This document shows, in pieces, positions 43,346 to 53,900 of a DNA stretch of 64,000 nt. The notes beneath the pieces were generated by a model, which was given only the letters and a program-made list of their open reading frames with translations, was not told where the DNA came from and ran no database searches. A program made the position numbers and the translations under genes. Numbering within the stretch: position 1 is the first letter of the stretch; the number at the start of each line of letters is the position of its first letter. The DNA comes from Rhynchopus sp. YZ270_cl-10. Its lineage: Eukaryota > Euglenozoa > Diplonemea > Diplonemida > Diplonemidae. The stretch covers positions 558,001-622,000 of the forward strand of contig OZ037876.1 in NCBI GenBank assembly GCA_964035575.1. Direction: 5' to 3'.

Positions 43346-45334
43346 AAAAAAATAAAAATAACTTTGATTGAATAATTTGGATAGTGCAAGTCAGCACTAT
43401 ACTTTTTCCGAAAGGATATTCGGGGGGTGTTGTGTGTTGCTGTGTAGAAGGGAAATAATGTAGTATCGAACAACAACGTCTTTTTGTGGCATCTAGCAAA
43501 AGGTGCGCACCATCGTGAAGAAGTTTTTTTTTTCCCCTTTTTTTGTGGTTGATGTACAAGGTGAGGTGATTAATTCCTTTATTCAAAAAAAAAGGGGGGG
43601 CGAGGGGGGGCGATGGGGAGTTCGAATGCAAAAAAATAAAATAAGTAAACTGATAGCAGGTTTGCCCTGAGTCATCGCAAGCGGGGAGATTTCTTACAGT
43701 TATTTGATCATATGAAAAACGGCCACGCCACCACGCAAATGGTCTGCACAGCATCCTTTTCACTATTTTTTGTTTTGATAATTTTTCTGGAAATAGTGAG
43801 ACCAGACGGTGAAGTAAATTAAGTTGTGGTTTTACTTTGTGGCTTCACCGTTGCAATCCAACGGTGAAACCACACAATAAAACCCACAAAGTCAATACAA
43901 TTTCCTTCACTGTCGTGCACCTTCTGCAAAGCCCTCCACTTTCCTGTGTCCGGACTTCTCAGTCGTCGGTCCAAAAAATATTTCATTGTATGGGGAAGAA
44001 AAATAAATTGAGAAAAGGGTTGGCATTTTGTATTGTTAACAAAAGGCACGGACGGTACAAAAAGAAAAGGGGGAAATAACCAAATAGTGTAAGAGTTGCG
44101 TTAGGGAGAACAGGGGGAAGAGAGAGAACTCGGTACTTAGCGAATTACACAGATCCAACTGTGATGGTACTGAAAAAAACAAAAAAAAGAAAAATGCGAA
44201 GAAAAAAAGATAAAACGAAAAGACAATAAAGGGCCGCCCTTGCCGTAGAGGTGTTTACTAGGGGAGGGGCGGTTCCTGCGCTGGCTAGCTGTATCTGATT
44301 TTTACGGAGAAAAATCATTGCAAATAAAAAAAAAAAAATCTTCTTCTGTGTCTTTGAGCAAGCAAAGTTCCTGCACGTAGATCTGAACTTAGAGAAGAAG
44401 AGGAAATAAAATAACAACAGAAGCAGATAATTTCTCTTTATGGTGACACGGGAGAAAAAAAAAATAGCCAGTTGATCGCAGAAAAAGCAAAAAAAAAAAA
44501 TGTGAAATTGAATGAAAAATCGAACAACAAACCTTCAAAATTTGTTGTTGAAAGGGAAAAAGACAAAATATGGATAATACTGCGTGGTTTGCTTTTAGTC
44601 GAACGGACCTTTTGAAAAAACCTACATAAAAAGAGAAAGGCTGGTCAAGGTGATCTAATGACGCACATGCTAAATCACTTTGATCACACTCGTTGACAAC
44701 CCTTCTAGCTAGACGGTGCTCCTCATGAAAGAAACCCTTGATTGAGATGAATAAGCCCCCAGTGCAAACCCGTAAACCCGCAAAGTGATTCTGTTGCGCC
44801 TCTTGTGATTTTCTCCGAAAAAAAAGAACACAATTTCAGCCGCGCCCACGGGCCACCCCACCCACAAGACAACAAAAAAAAAAAAAAAAACGCACAAAAT
44901 TTGGCTTGAAATTCAAAGCCCTCTCGTAACAGTGCACCTTGTTACATAATTACATAACCGGTGCACCAGGACCCCAACCATGCAGTCCTACATCCATTTT
45001 GAGGTTGGGATAAAAAAAAGCATAATAAAACAAAAAAACCCACCCGAAAACGGTTTTTCCCCTTTTGTCAGAAGACAACCGAGCGGCTTTATGGGCATCC
45101 ACAAATCACAAAACGTCCCTCTTTTTTTGACACAAAATTGTTGAAAAGATGATAGCACTTTGATCACCTTATCCATAAATTATCGTCCATCAGCAATGTG
45201 ATGAAAATGTGATCAAAAAAAAGGCAGGAAAAAAAAATATGGAGCTTTTCTATTCCGGACTTTTAAAAAAAGACCTGGCTAAGAAAAAGCAGCAATCCCT
45301 CCTTTCATGCCACAGCTTTACACAAAAGAGAACA

Positions 45335-45379
45335 GTTGGATCACATGACCCCCTAAGCCTCTCATGCTTGGCCACCTTT
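45335..45379 (+). repeat. Hairpin repeat, type A
   Basis: GTTGGATCACATGACCC, CTAAGC, loop CTCTCAT, GCTTGG, CCACCTTT. It ends about 195 bp past the NT-C2 gene stop. Confidence 0.65.
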
Positions 45380-45574
45380 CAACAAAAATTTTGAAAGCTA
45401 AAAATCCTCACATCGAAACGTCCAAATATACCCAAATAAATACCCCCCCCCTTCTGAGACCACTTTCTACCCTTCTAATTGCACAATATACAATCCACCG
45501 TTGTTCCCCCTCCCCCCCTCCCTCCTCCTCCTCCCCCCTACCTTTTCCCTTTACAATATTTACAAAAAAAACAC

Positions 45575-47791
45575 TCAAAGCATGAAGGGGGGTGCTGAAC
45601 CTGCTCGAGGGGTGAGAAGGGTTTCGTTTGGTGAGGCGCGGGGGAGGAGGCTGTGTTGGGGGACACTGAGGAGCGATGCGACGCTGGGACGTGCCGGGGT
45701 GGCACTGGCAACACTGCCGCCAGCACCGTCACGCACATCCTTCCAAGAAGAGCGCTGTGGAATACCACCACCAACACCACCTCCCCCTCCCCCTACCCCC
45801 ACCCCATATGCACCTCCAAGATCACACTTTACATCCCCCCACGTTGGTCGTGTCTGCGGCATTTCACTCCCAACAGGCAATCTTTCTACAGAATTCTCCC
45901 GACATTCCCTCCAGCTCATCCTCTCCGGGGCCTGCAGTGCCTTTGGCGAAGAATGGATTTGAGTGGCAAACACCGACCCATCTGCAGGCTGCGCCGGCGT
46001 CTCTTCCCTTCTTGCCGCGCGAACCACAAAATAGTTTGGCTTTCTAACATAAAACCCTGAGGCTCCGGAAGGGTCGCGAGGATCTAATGGACCCCCTTCC
46101 ACCTCTTCATCATCACTGCTTCCTTCTCCGAGATCGCTTCGACCAGGGGAAAATCTGAGGTCCATAGTTTGAGGTGTTGATGCTGGGGTAGACCGCACCT
46201 CCTCTCCCTCTACAATGTGTCCGGAGGTCCCACTCAACACCCTCCCCGACAATGCGCGGGGACGTCCGGAAATGATTTTGGAAGTATGCTCCATGACTGC
46301 ATCATCCAACCCCATCCCCGGAGGCGACCTTGCAGAAGGGGTAACAGAATGAACGGGAAGCCCCAAAATGTTTGTATACTGCAATGGTGTGATCGGAGTG
46401 GCCGGTCCAGACGTTGTCAAAGGTGGGGAGTTTATCGGAGAGGTCAATCCATTTAACAGTACCCCTCCAACAAGAGTCTTCTTAGGTGAATCTGTCTTTC
46501 TTGACGGAGAAAGAAGATTCGGGTTTTGAACCAATGAAGGGGGCGACGAGACCTTCCCTTGCGCCGCCAAATCCTGCACCAACACCTTTCCTACAGGAAG
46601 GGTATGACGGTGTTCACGACGTTCAGGGCGTGCAGTGAGAAGACCCCCTACCCCAGCGGTTTGCGCCATTTCGCGTTTCCCTAGATCGTCATCGGAAGGC
46701 AAAATATTGCCAAAGCTGAGCGACAACCCTTCTGCCTCCTCGGTTATCACCACTGCGGATGCGAAGGTACCGGACCGCTTTGTGCTGTTCTGTGTCGGTG
46801 TTTTAACTACAGTTTCTCTCCGCGCGCTTTTTGCATTATCTGAATCCGACGTTATGTTCGCATTCAGCGCAGCTTCTGCTAGCAAAGCTTCGTGGTCTAT
46901 AGAGGGTACTGCTACCTTAAGATTCCTGCGTCCATGAGAGGCCAGCGACACACTGGAGAGCGACGAAGGTGACGGAGACAAATCGTGATGTGAAGTATCC
47001 TCCGTAGAATCCTCCTCGCGTACCCCAGAAAGCGCCCTGGTTGGCGTGCTGCGGCGTTCTTCACGCATGGCTTCGTATTTCATTTTGAGGCGATCATAAA
47101 AATCGCTTTCCTCACCAACATACGCAGTGACCAGCCCATCAATCTCTTCAGGCGACCGAGGGTCCGCCACATCCCGGTACGTATGGTACAACTCCGTCAG
47201 CCTCCGTTTCCACTCCCGTTTCCCCTGCGGTGTGAGCGGGACCTCCTGGGTGTCACCACGCGGAAGACTTCCCTCCATTGAGGAAGCACCACTTAGAAGC
47301 TGTACGGTGATGGTCAGAGTCGAGGCTTCTGTGTTTTTTTTTAGCATTTTTTTTTTTGACATTTTTTTGACATTTTTTTTAAAGCTCATACCGGTCTGAA
47401 AAGGGATGTCCTGTTGCATCACCCCGGTACCATGGAGGTGCGTGAAATATACCGCAGAAAGGTCCAGGTCGTGTTCCAGGACAGGGACGAGTTTTGTGTC
47501 TTCGCTTTTACCTCGGTGGACTTCTTCTTGAAGGCGGAAGCGCATTGCTTTGGGGCGTTCTTCTCGGAGAGTGGTCGAAAGATCTACTGTCTCATTGAAT
47601 GTGCAGACACCCTGCTGGTTAAGTGGGGCAATCTCAGTGGTTTCTTTGCTCTTCCCTTTGCTCCATTGTACTGCAAAACGAGCCCCAGGCTGCCTTCCAC
47701 GCAGTTCCAACGTTCCAATCGTTACCCTCAATCTCACCAATACCCCTTTAGAAGAGTCGGCGCTGATGTTACTCATAATCCTACGAAGCAT
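45575..47791 (-). CDS. NT-C2 domain protein with long disordered tail
   Basis: One exon of 738 residues; ATG at 47791 with an alternative at 47776. Residues about 15-165 have the pattern of the NT-C2 domain of EEIG1/EHBP1 proteins: VLVRLRVTIGTLELRGRQPG, FAVQWSKGKSKETTEIAPL, CTFNETVDLSTTLREE, AMRFRLQEE, ...STLTITVQLLSG. This module binds phosphoinositides or Rab-associated membranes in relatives. A Lys-rich insert (KKNVKKMSKKKMLKK) interrupts the last strands. A helical block near 185-245 (KREWKRRLTELYHTYRDVADP) follows, then about 480 residues rich in Ser, Pro and Thr with LSG-type repeats and probable phosphosites, including a Gly-rich run. It heads the 45-64 kb gene cluster at its 3' end. 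It is probably an adaptor between membranes and the cytoskeleton or Rabs (inference). Confidence 0.75.
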   Translation of the reverse strand: MLRRIMSNISADSSKGVLVRLRVTIGTLELRGRQPGARFAVQWSKGKSKETTEIAPLNQQGVCTFNETVDLSTTLREERPKAMRFRLQEEVHRGKSEDTKLVPVLEHDLDLSAVYFTHLHGTGVMQQDIPFQTGMSFKKNVKKMSKKKMLKKNTEASTLTITVQLLSGASSMEGSLPRGDTQEVPLTPQGKREWKRRLTELYHTYRDVADPRSPEEIDGLVTAYVGEESDFYDRLKMKYEAMREERRSTPTRALSGVREEDSTEDTSHHDLSPSPSSLSSVSLASHGRRNLKVAVPSIDHEALLAEAALNANITSDSDNAKSARRETVVKTPTQNSTKRSGTFASAVVITEEAEGLSLSFGNILPSDDDLGKREMAQTAGVGGLLTARPERREHRHTLPVGKVLVQDLAAQGKVSSPPSLVQNPNLLSPSRKTDSPKKTLVGGVLLNGLTSPINSPPLTTSGPATPITPLQYTNILGLPVHSVTPSARSPPGMGLDDAVMEHTSKIISGRPRALSGRVLSGTSGHIVEGEEVRSTPASTPQTMDLRFSPGRSDLGEGSSDDEEVEGGPLDPRDPSGASGFYVRKPNYFVVRAARREETPAQPADGSVFATQIHSSPKALQAPERMSWRECRENSVERLPVGSEMPQTRPTWGDVKCDLGGAYGVGVGGGGGGVGGGIPQRSSWKDVRDGAGGSVASATPARPSVASLLSVPQHSLLPRASPNETLLTPRAGSAPPFML

Positions 47792-49095
47792 TGTGTAGGG
47801 ATCAAAGATGAGAAGAAGAAAGAAGAAAGCTTAGCTTGCGTGTGCAAGCTAAAAAGGAATAAAAAAAAAAAATCTAGAAAAAAAAAATGCGGTTTTTTTT
47901 AAAACTCCGTGTTCTCACCTCCGCATTGGGGAAAGAAGATGGGGGGGAGGAGAGGGGGAGAGGGAAGAGAGTTTGTTAACTTTTAAGGTTTAAAAGTTTG
48001 GGGGATTGTGAAAAAAAAAAAGGGGTAGAAAATTGAGGGGGTTTTATTGCCTGTGGGGAGATTGGTGTGGGTGGAAAAAAAGGAAATGAAAAAAAAAAAA
48101 AAAATGAAAAACGCAAAATTTTGAAAGTACAAAAACTCTATGAATTGCAGGCACAGGGCGTTCGCTATCGCCATCGTTTTTCCCTGATCGTGGCGAAATG
48201 CCAAAAAACCCGAAATTTTTGCTTTTTTACTAGTGCTTAAAATAGGTCAAAAAAATTTTCCGCCGGAGAGAAGCTAGTTCGTGGGGGGTGAATCCCTGGT
48301 ACTGAGTGGTCAAAAAAAATTTGCGATTTGCGCGTGATCCCTTCCCCAGCACAAGTGCTATTACAGCTGCACTTTCCTGATACTAAAACCAGCAAAACGA
48401 TGGAGAATTTCATCAATCCCCCCTCACTGAGGGTCTCTTTGTGTTGTTTAATCAAACAGATGTACAAGAGAGAGGCATCTGTCATGTGAGACTTCATCCT
48501 TATTTTGATTATTTTCAATAAACTAAAACGTCTCTCTGCCGTTGAAGGTAGAGTTGACACGAGTAGTGACACCTTCTATAACAGGGGCTTCAGCAGACTG
48601 CAGGATTGAGGAGCGGGAGTGCTGGGGAAACTTCCTCTCACGGCAGGCGGGTTTGCGGAACAGTGGACACCCCTCTGCGACCCCCCCTCCGGGGGGGTCG
48701 ACAGGGTGGTGGGGAGAAATCTCTCTCTCTTTATTTTTTTTTCTCCCCTTTTTTTTTTTATTTATTTATTTATTTATACAGGGTTTCGCCCCGGTGGGGC
48801 GAAGCCCTGGGGCGAAATAAAATGTCATTTTTTCAGGAAAAATTTTTTTTAACGAAAAAAAATATTTTTCGCCCCGGGGCGAACGCCCTGTGCAGGCACC
48901 TCAAAAAAAAAAAGAGAAGGTTGGTAAAACTTAGTTACCTCAACAAAAAGAAAATGCAGTTTGAATAAACCGACGCACTGCGGATTGAAACCCATCAGCG
49001 CCTTTTTTAAAAAGTCCCACCCCTCCCCTCTCCCTCCCCCTTGAAGTGCCCCCATCAATTCAATCGGGGGCACTGCAAGACGACAGCTTGCCCCA
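47792..49095. other. Intergenic region with a small GC-rich MITE
   Basis: No gene seen. It holds A/T runs, a GACCCCCC/GGGGGGTC hairpin at 48682-48702, a TTTA run ending at 48778 and the element at 48779-48890. Confidence 0.5.
48779..48890. mobile_element. 112-bp MITE-like element with CAGGG ends
   Basis: The left end CAGGGTTTCGCCCCGG and right end CCGGGGCGAACGCCCTG are imperfect inverted repeats; a second GGGGCGAAGCCC/GGGGCGAAA set lies inside. CAGGG ends are frequent in hAT elements, but no 8-bp duplication is visible, so the family is left open. Confidence 0.55.
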
Positions 49096-50502
49096 TTAAG
49101 AAGACCTGCGTATACTTAACTCCATTTTCGTGTCATCTGCTGCTGACATGTAGGCATAGAGGGCTTTGTGCTCCTCCATTTTAACATCTCCACAGAACAG
49201 GTCGAAGTGGTCACAGTGCACTCCACTCTTTTCCTGTAAAATAAAGAATGAATGAAAAAGGGGAACAAAAGTATTATGTTCTGTTAGAAAACACCCACAG
49301 TAAGACAACAAACCTCCGGTGGAGTAAAAAACCCTCCTAGTTTTGAAATCCCAAAACCCACCTTAGTGTTTACCCCACCGGTGGTTGTTGTCTTACTGTA
49401 ACCTGAGAGGAATAGGACAAAAAAATGCAACAGACAGAAAAAAAGAAAAGTTTATAAGATGATCCTAAGCCTCTCGTGCTTAGTCACCTTATCTTAAAGT
49501 ATCTTAAAAAAATGTGTCTTGAAATACAAGCTTAAGAGGGGGGAGCTTTTTGATATACCTCCAGCTTCTTCTTGACCATCCACACCGGCATGGAGGGGTC
49601 CATTTGCACCTCAATATTTTGCAGCTCGGGGTGGTGTTCTGGCAACGATGGTGCTGCTGTCTCTGCTTTCTTGGGTGCTGCTGCTGCTGGTGCTGCAGGT
49701 GTTGCCGGTGTTGGCGGGGTTACCACTTCAGGATCAGCAATCGATGCGGCTAAGGCTTCGCTGGCTTCATCCTTGTCTTCAATCTTATAGACTTCAAGCC
49801 CCAAATCCACGAAAAGCTGGTGGAATTCTGCATTCTGCATTTTTTTTTTAGTTTTGATGACAAAAAAAACTCGTGGTGATGTAATGTATGTGAGAGAGAT
49901 GGGGAGCACGAAAGGGAAAAAAACGACTCGTGGTTATACTGAAACATTTCACTAGAAATGCACACATGTCTTGTAAAAAAAAATAATACACACAAAAATA
50001 TAACAATGTGACACCCCATATGTATACGTTATGAGCTAGCACTCCAACGGCAGGATGTGTCACAAACCCGCAAAACCGCCAAAAAGAAACAGTAAAAGAG
50101 AGTTGTTGCTTAAGACAAATCATCTCTCACACTTGGCCACCAAGAGAAGGCAACACCTACCTTGTCTGCTACATACCTCATAGAATTCTCGTTCGTCCAC
50201 CTTCTCAAAAGTGTCCAACGGGCCTTCAAACGTAAAACTGGCCCCTTTGAATGATACCGTTTTCTTTACCTGTGTATTGAATTGTTTTTTCTTTGTGGAT
50301 ATTGGGGGATTGGGATTGGGATTGCGGAGGGGGGGTTCTTTTTGTAAAAATCTGTTGAATTGTAGCTCTCCAGTTGAGATTGTATTCTTTCGTTCTCCAA
50401 AAAAGCAAAAAGAGCAAAAAAGGAACCCCATACATTTTCTGAGCAAAACCGCTTCTGCGCCGCTGGCGCCACAAGACGAGCAACAACCCGTCGTGGAAAC
50501 AT
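49096..50502 (-). CDS. Probable mitochondrial protein with C-terminal ubiquitin-like fold (4 exons)
   Basis: Exons 50434-50502, 50177-50269, 49559-49834 and 49096-49233 join in phase 0 to give 191 residues; introns are 164, 342 and 325 bp (donors GTATGG, GTATGT, GTATAT). Residues 1-23 (MFPRRVVARLVAPAAQKRFC) are Arg-rich without acidic residues, a typical mitochondrial presequence. Residues 24-80 read KTVSFKGASFTFEGPLDTFEK and NAEFHQLFVDLGLEVYKIED, not recognised. A Pro/Ala linker follows. Residues about 118-190 (IEVQMDPSMPVWMVKKKLEEKSGVHCDHFDLFCGDVKMEE-type order) have the strand-helix-strand layout of a ubiquitin-like fold and end in IRRSS without a diglycine. Intron 3 contains a MITE and a type A hairpin. 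The gene model is inferred from splice sites and matching phases; no function is assigned. Confidence 0.7.
49298..49398. mobile_element. 101-bp MITE in intron 3 of the mitochondrial-protein gene
   Basis: CAGTAAGACAACAA and TTGTTGTCTTACTG are perfect inverted ends; inward CCTCCGGTGGAGTAAA and TTTACCCCACCGGTGG also pair with one change. No target duplication assigned. Confidence 0.65.
49447..49492 (+). repeat. Hairpin repeat, type A, intronic
   Basis: AAGTTTATAAGATGATC, stem CTAAGC, loop CTCTCGT, stem GCTTAG, TCACCTTATC. Outer ATAAG/CTTAT also pair. It lies in an intron, antisense to the gene. Confidence 0.78.
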
Positions 50503-50999
50503 TGTCCTCCCTCCCCTCTCTGGGGGTGTGTGAGGAGTAGGGAGGGTGTATTGTGTAGTTCTGCAATGATAACATTGTTGGCATCCACGAAAAAAAAGGG
50601 GGGGCAATCGCGCAACGGAGAAAAAGAAGAAACCTTGACAAAGATAAATGCACCTTTCATACACAAAGGGGGAAATTGTGAGTGAAATTGGTAGTGCAAA
50701 CGCCTCTGGGGCTCAGGCACTGGCTGAAGAAAAAAAGATAAATACTTTTTTTGTTGTTGTTTCGACCGACCTCTACAAAAAGGAGAAAAAAACAATGCGT
50801 AAGCATTTTTTCTCACAAAACGGGGAATCTGCCAAAAAAAAAAGCCAGAAAAGTTTCATTTCGTGCATATCAGCCCCTTCCACTCTCTTTCCTTTGTGAA
50901 GACCTTTATTGGTCGTGATAGTATTCACAGAAGGCTTATCTATTTTAAAATTTGCAAAAGACGAAGCCTAACTTCACCTTCTTTTGTGACTTTCTTAAA
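50503..50999. other. Short intergenic spacer with a type B hairpin
   Basis: It contains the type B repeat at 50682-50726 (GTGAAATTGGTAGTGC, AAACGCCTCTGGGGC, TCAGGCACTGGC) and A runs. No gene seen. A downstream exon of the ART-like gene cannot be excluded here because that gene ends at a possible donor site. Confidence 0.45.
50682..50726 (+). repeat. Hairpin repeat, type B
   Basis: AGTGC and GCACT form the stem; GCCT and AGGC pair inside. Confidence 0.6.
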
Positions 51000-53900
51000 T
51001 TACTTACCAAAACTGTCTTGCTTGAGCGCGTTTATGATCGCAAATATCGTTTTAGCCTCACCAGGTTCCGCCCCAACGAGCATACGGCGCGCCAGCAGTG
51101 TTGCGGCGCCATCTGACTGCTCAATCTCTTTGAGGGTGACGTCCTGCAGGGTCGCTTCACTGAGGAAGATGCAGTTTGGTGGGAAGAACACCTCCCCTCG
51201 TCTGCTGAAGCGGCTGTACGGGCCTATGAGGGTTCCACGCAGCTGTTTTCGCGATTCGGTTGAACCTGTAAAAATACGAATCGGGACGACCTCCGCTGGA
51301 CGTCCTTTGTGCGTCTCCACACACAATCTGTGCACATCGTAGTGAGCATGGAAGGCTTCCCTCGCACAGTCGTGCACAGTGTTCACATGCTCCCAGCCGT
51401 ATACACTTAGTATTCCTGGGTTGTAGATCAGCTTCCCGCGGTGAAGCTTTGCGGACCACGCAGTGCAGTAGCGTACACCCCAGAGCGGGGTGGCGCCGAC
51501 ACTGAGGGAGACACGCTGGCGTTTCTCCTTGCTATTCGTCAGTGCAGAGTATGAGAAAGCCTGCAGATGTGGCACTGCAGCCACAGCAGCAAGGAGGTGC
51601 TGCACATAGGGCGCCACCTGCCGGTACATCCACATCCCCAGCTCCACCCGATATGGCATTTCTGTTGTGTTGTAGACCGCACCGAGGTGTGGCTTGCAGG
51701 GGTACTCCTCCCCAGCATCGTTCTTGAAGATGAGTTCTGACATTTGTCGTACCGTGGCGTCGGCGGTATACGTTATACTACCCTTAGTAGGGTGGTCGTG
51801 CACTGCGGTGGCAGGTGTCCCCAAGGTTTTATGTGTGAAGGCATCCTGCACGATATCGCTGTATTGATAGCGTGATCGGCGACCATAGCGGTTCATCTCG
51901 TAGACATGGCACTTGTAGGCACACAGCTTGCAGATGTCAACCCGCTTTGTACTGCAGTCGGTGTAATAGCACATATACGGAATGCTTGGAGAGTTTACCG
52001 CATTAAACCGGAAGCGCGCATAGCTTAGCAGGGGAGCATCGCAGAGGGCACAGGGCGGGCCGCTGCCTTTGCTCTTTGGCACCTCTGTTGGGGTGGAGAT
52101 CTCGTTCCCACCCTTCGTCGTGGTTGGGATCTGAACGTGCTCTGCCAGCAGATGGCGCCGCCCTGAGAACGACATGATAAAAATCCGCTTCTGCTCCCAA
52201 TGAAGGATCTGCAAGGAAAAGGCTTGGATAAGCTCCCCAGGGGTCATGGTGGCGTGGGGTTTGCCCTGCGAAGCGTCTACTACAGCACGGAGGAGCAGAG
52301 GAGGGAGGGTGAACGCTGCATCAACGGAGGTGCACGGTGTTGCATTGGGGGTAGGCACCGCGTCGACACCACCGGCCTGTACGGAGAGCTGTACTGTGAC
52401 CTTCTCCTCAGGGTCGGAGAGGCGGCTCAGCTCTATTATAAAGGGCTGCGCATCGCCAGTCATAGATGCAGTCCGCAGCAGAGAGTAAGGAACGGTTACA
52501 GCCTCATCGGTCTTTGCATATGGCTTTGAATCTGCCATCATCGTCAGCCAAATTTTGATAAGATTGCGTCTAACAGGGTTGGCCTTTCTTTCTGAAGCAA
52601 ATATCAAAGCCCTGCACCGTGTTGACGCACCACCATGCACAACACAGCCACGAGGCAGGCTTTGCGTCCATTCAAGACACTCTGTAGTGGGCCCGTTGCA
52701 GTAGAGGAAGACACCGCGAATGTCGCGCACCTTCATGGATGGGGGCAGGTTCTGTTTGAGGAAGTCTTTGTTCGTAATGTCCTGAACACTGCTGTCTATA
52801 CTGCACACAGCGACCCCTTGCACTTCACACCACAAAAAGGTTGCTAACATCTTTCCGGTTCCATGCTTTCCAACGAATTTGGCATTTGACGCCACATCAT
52901 CCGCATATACTGCAAGAACATTAGGCCCCTTTTGATCCGACCACACAGAACGAAGCTCCTTTTCTAACAATATCGTAGTCTCTTCTGCAACAGCTGCCGG
53001 CGGCTTTGCTCCCTTTTTGTCTTTTATGGTGAAGGCAACGCAGATTGTGTGGGGTATGGGGGCGACGCCGTCCACGTAGCCGATAGCTTTGCAGTGCGCT
53101 ACTGCAGTGGCAACGTTTGCCGCAATGGTGTCTCGGCTGAACTCACCGAGGAATGTGTGCGCGTTGGGTCCAGACAGTTTTACCACACTGTCTTCTTTAC
53201 CGAGATCAAGGTATTGTTGGTCGTCCCTTCCACCCTGCACAACGCCAGGCAAAACAATGCCATGCAATGTTGTGCCGGTACGTTGCAACGGATCCATCTG
53301 TTTGACCATCGTCTCCATCTTCTTCGGACAGTCGGTGTGGACGAAGAGCGTGCAGCCTGGGTGTTCTGGGAGACTGCGTTGTGAAGGGTCGTCCTCTTCA
53401 TTGTCAATAGAAAGGTCGGGGCTTCGCAGTGCGTCAAGCATTTCTGTGACCATAAGAGGTGTGCACCGTTCAAAGCTCAACGCGATATGGCTTTCTAAAC
53501 AAATGTTTGGAGTGGTGATGCAGGTGGGCTCACCATTTGGTTGAAGAATCTGCTTCGAAAACCCTCTCGATCCAGAGGTATCCCGGGTCGTTAACAACGC
53601 GCTAGAGGAGCGTGGGGGGACAGCTCCGTCGATTGCGTTTAACCCAAAAGCGATCTTCGGCGGGAGTGCCAAAGGACGTTGTACGTCTGCATCAAGAATG
53701 TCTGCTGCCCGATCCGCCAAAGCCTGGCTGAATTTGTTAGGATTCACCTTCTTCCTGCAGAGGTGGATGAGCTCGTCTATTTCGGGGTCTAATAGGGGTT
53801 CGCAAAGCAGTTGCTCATCATGACTGGAGAGGGGTTCTTCGCATGATTTAGAATAGACCAATTCGAGTGCAGATGGATGCGGTCTTTGCGTCGTAAACCA

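Larger units (their letters stand above)
33574..45574. other. 12-kb gene-free, repeat-dominated block
   Basis: No host gene is supportable. It contains hairpin repeats of types A to D, a tandemly duplicated segment (36534-37506), a 6-bp-duplication TIR element (37855-38709), a small GGACTCAGGCGGA palindrome (39579-39766), a nested pair of AATTGTATAGA-type inverted words around 40170-40390, the second MULE-like copy (40397-41789), a 99-bp foldback (42287-42385), and repeats beginning TGTCGACAATCACC (34014, 42620). Most of the remainder is A/T-rich with A runs. Confidence 0.6.

Noticed and set aside
45653-46060. + strand frames opposite the NT-C2 gene
   Set aside because: They are complements of the low-complexity tail of that gene and have no domain content.
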